NCBI GenBank assembly: GCA_029941485.1
Contig: JAPYOZ010000043.1
Coordinates: 1-7,330 of the forward strand
Direction of reading: 5' to 3'
Source of the DNA: Gammaproteobacteria bacterium
GTDB taxonomy: Bacteria > Pseudomonadota > Gammaproteobacteria > PS1 > Pseudothioglobaceae
DNA length: 7,330 nucleotides
The position numbers and the translations under genes were made by a program. Within the stretch, counting starts at the first letter, position 1. Each line of letters starts with the position of its first letter. Shown here piece after piece: positions 6,249-7,330 of this stretch. The notes below the pieces were generated by a model. That model did no database searches and was not told the DNA's origin. It worked only from the letters and a program-made list of their open reading frames with translations.

Positions 6249-6266
6249 TCAGAATGACTGTATAAT
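6238..6266 (+). promoter_or_regulatory. Candidate rplS promoter
   Basis: TTGTTT (6238-6243) and a perfect TATAAT (6261-6266) are separated by 17 nt. Transcription would start near 6273, giving a leader of about 33 nt before the rplS ATG. The upstream gene diverges, so rplS needs a promoter here. Confidence 0.65.
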
Positions 6267-6305
6267 TGCCCCTTTTTACAGACATTGATTTAAGGAAACG
6301 CTCTC

Positions 6306-6659
6306 ATGAATTTAATTGATCAAATTGAAAACGAACAGATAAGATCAGACATCCCTGAGTTTTCACCGGGTGATACCGTTGTAGTACAAGTTAAAGTACG
6401 TGAGGGTGAGCGTGAAAGATTACAAGCGTTTGAAGGTGTGGTCATCGCTAAGAAAAATCGCGGTATTGGATCGGCATTCACCGTTAGAAAAATCTCTCAC
6501 GGCGAAGGTGTTGAAAGAGTTTTCCAAACGCATTCAAAAATGATTGATTCAGTATTGGTCAAGCGTCGTGGTAAAGTTCGTCAAGCAAAACTTTATTATC
6601 TTCGTGGTCTTACCGGTAAAGCCGCTAGAATTAAAGAAAAACTACAGCTTAAAAAATAA
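6306..6659 (+). CDS. rplS: 50S ribosomal protein L19
   Basis: The 117-residue protein matches L19 along its whole length: FSPGDTVVVQVKVREGERER, then LQAFEGVVIAKKNRGIGSAFTVRK, then GEGVERVFQTHS and the basic C-terminal part KRRGKVRQAKLYYLRGLTGKAARIKE. L19 sits on the large subunit near the interface with the 30S subunit. AAGGA at 6292-6296 lies 9 nt before the ATG. In many proteobacteria rplS is the last gene of rpsP-rimM-trmD-rplS; here it stands alone behind its own promoter candidate, with gltD diverging upstream and a terminator directly behind. Confidence 0.98.
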   Translation: MNLIDQIENEQIRSDIPEFSPGDTVVVQVKVREGERERLQAFEGVVIAKKNRGIGSAFTVRKISHGEGVERVFQTHSKMIDSVLVKRRGKVRQAKLYYLRGLTGKAARIKEKLQLKK

Positions 6660-6676
6660 GCTCAGTTATTCTACAA

Positions 6677-6702
6677 ATGCCGGCACTAGCCGGTATTTTT
6701 TT
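6677..6702 (+). terminator. Rho-independent terminator of rplS
   Basis: ATGCCGGC (6677-6684) pairs with GCCGGTAT (6689-6696), an 8-bp stem with one G-U pair and the loop ACTA. It is followed by a run of seven T (6696-6702). It starts 17 bp after the rplS stop and ends 16 bp before the xerD ATG. Confidence 0.92.
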
Positions 6703-6718
6703 GCTCTAAAATTAAGTC

Positions 6719-7330
6719 ATGGAAAACAACCTCCAGCTTATTGACAAATTCTTGGATCACTACTGGCTTTCATCTGGTGCCAGTAAAAATACCTTATCCG
6801 CTTATCGATCAGACCTTAAACTATTTTCTACTTGGTTTAACGAGGCACTCGAGAGCGTCAGTAATCAAACCATCAAAAATTATTTTGAACATCGTCAATT
6901 AACTTCAATGAGCACTGCCACTCAAGCACGAATTCTCACTTGCTTGCGTGCGTTCTATCATTATTTATTAACATCAAAAATCATTGAGAAAGATCCAACC
7001 AGTAGACTCCATCACCCCAAACAAGTGCAGAAACTACCCATTTTTTTAAACATTGATGAAGTGGATCAACTCTTAAGTGCTCCCGATCAAAAAACAATTT
7101 TTGGCCAACGGGATCGTGCCATGCTTGAACTGCTTTACTCTTGCGGTCTGCGCGTTTCAGAACTCATTAATCTAAGCTATCACAACATCAATCTAAATGA
7201 AGAATACATTCGTATTCATGGCAAAGGAAACAAAGAACGAGTTTTGCCCATGGGCGAGGTAGCAATGGATTATTTAGCAAATTATGAAAAAAACGCTCGG
7301 CCTTATTTATTAAAAAATGGCCAAACTGAT
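6719..7330 (+). CDS. xerD: Tyrosine recombinase XerD (partial, N-terminal 204 residues)
   Basis: The frame opens with ATG at 6719 and is still open at the right edge; XerD is normally about 300 residues, so roughly two thirds is present. The N-terminal core-binding domain (1-105) contains SGASKNTLSAYRSDLKLF. The catalytic domain begins near LPIFLNIDEVDQLL; Arg145 in LYSCGLRVSEL and Lys169 in GKGNKER match the catalytic arginine and lysine of E. coli XerD (148 and 172). The remaining His, Arg and Tyr residues are outside the window. With XerC it resolves chromosome dimers at dif under FtsK control. The start is bounded by an in-frame TAA at 6707; no strong Shine-Dalgarno is visible. XerC is a less likely alternative, judged by the N-terminal wording. 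Confidence 0.9.
   Translation, partial: MENNLQLIDKFLDHYWLSSGASKNTLSAYRSDLKLFSTWFNEALESVSNQTIKNYFEHRQLTSMSTATQARILTCLRAFYHYLLTSKIIEKDPTSRLHHPKQVQKLPIFLNIDEVDQLLSAPDQKTIFGQRDRAMLELLYSCGLRVSELINLSYHNINLNEEYIRIHGKGNKERVLPMGEVAMDYLANYEKNARPYLLKNGQTD

Noticed and set aside
6544..6744. Plus-strand open frame overlapping rplS, its terminator and the xerD start
   Set aside because: It runs through the terminator hairpin in a shifted frame of rplS and has no family features.

Overview
The window carries the 5' part of a reverse-type dissimilatory sulfite reductase (rDsr) operon from a sulfur-oxidising, probably gammaproteobacterial, organism, followed by gltD, rplS and the start of xerD. All assignments come from reading the sequence; no database search was run. 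The low G+C content by eye, the order dsrA-B-E-F-H-C-M, the dsrEFH genes (typical of sulfur oxidisers rather than sulfate reducers) and ordinary bacterial L19 and XerD genes fit the SUP05/Thioglobus group or related chemosynthetic mussel and clam symbionts. That placement is an inference.

Layout. On the minus strand, read right to left: gltD (6187-4748), a 167-bp control region, then dsrA (4580-3276), dsrB (3240-2167), dsrE (2156-1755), dsrF (1753-1349), dsrH (1336-1040), dsrC (1013-690), a strong terminator-like hairpin (645-674), and dsrM running off the left edge (613-1). The dsr genes are separated by 1 to 76 bp and most have clear Shine-Dalgarno sequences. On the plus strand, diverging from gltD: rplS (6306-6659), its terminator (6677-6702), and xerD (6719 to the right edge). 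No stretch over 300 bp lacks a gene. I see no tRNA, rRNA, CRISPR array, insertion sequence or prophage gene.

How the genes work together. In characterised purple sulfur bacteria, sulfur reaches DsrEFH as persulfide, passes from the DsrE cysteine to the C-terminal cysteines of DsrC, and DsrAB oxidises it to sulfite. The DsrMKJOP membrane complex is thought to reoxidise DsrC or handle its trisulfide and exchange electrons with the quinone pool. The key residues are intact here: both siroheme-[4Fe-4S] cysteine sets and the ferredoxin clusters of DsrA and DsrB, DsrE Cys81, DsrH Cys18, DsrC Cys95 and Cys106, and the first histidine pair of DsrM. GltD is the small subunit of glutamate synthase (ammonia assimilation). 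L19 is a ribosomal protein, and XerD resolves chromosome dimers.

The coding content is a known pathway, and I found no undescribed system. The points worth a second look are regulatory: the hairpin between dsrC and dsrM, inverted and direct repeats upstream of dsrA, a gltD without adjacent gltB beside dsrA, rplS apart from its usual trmD operon, and xerD directly behind a terminator.
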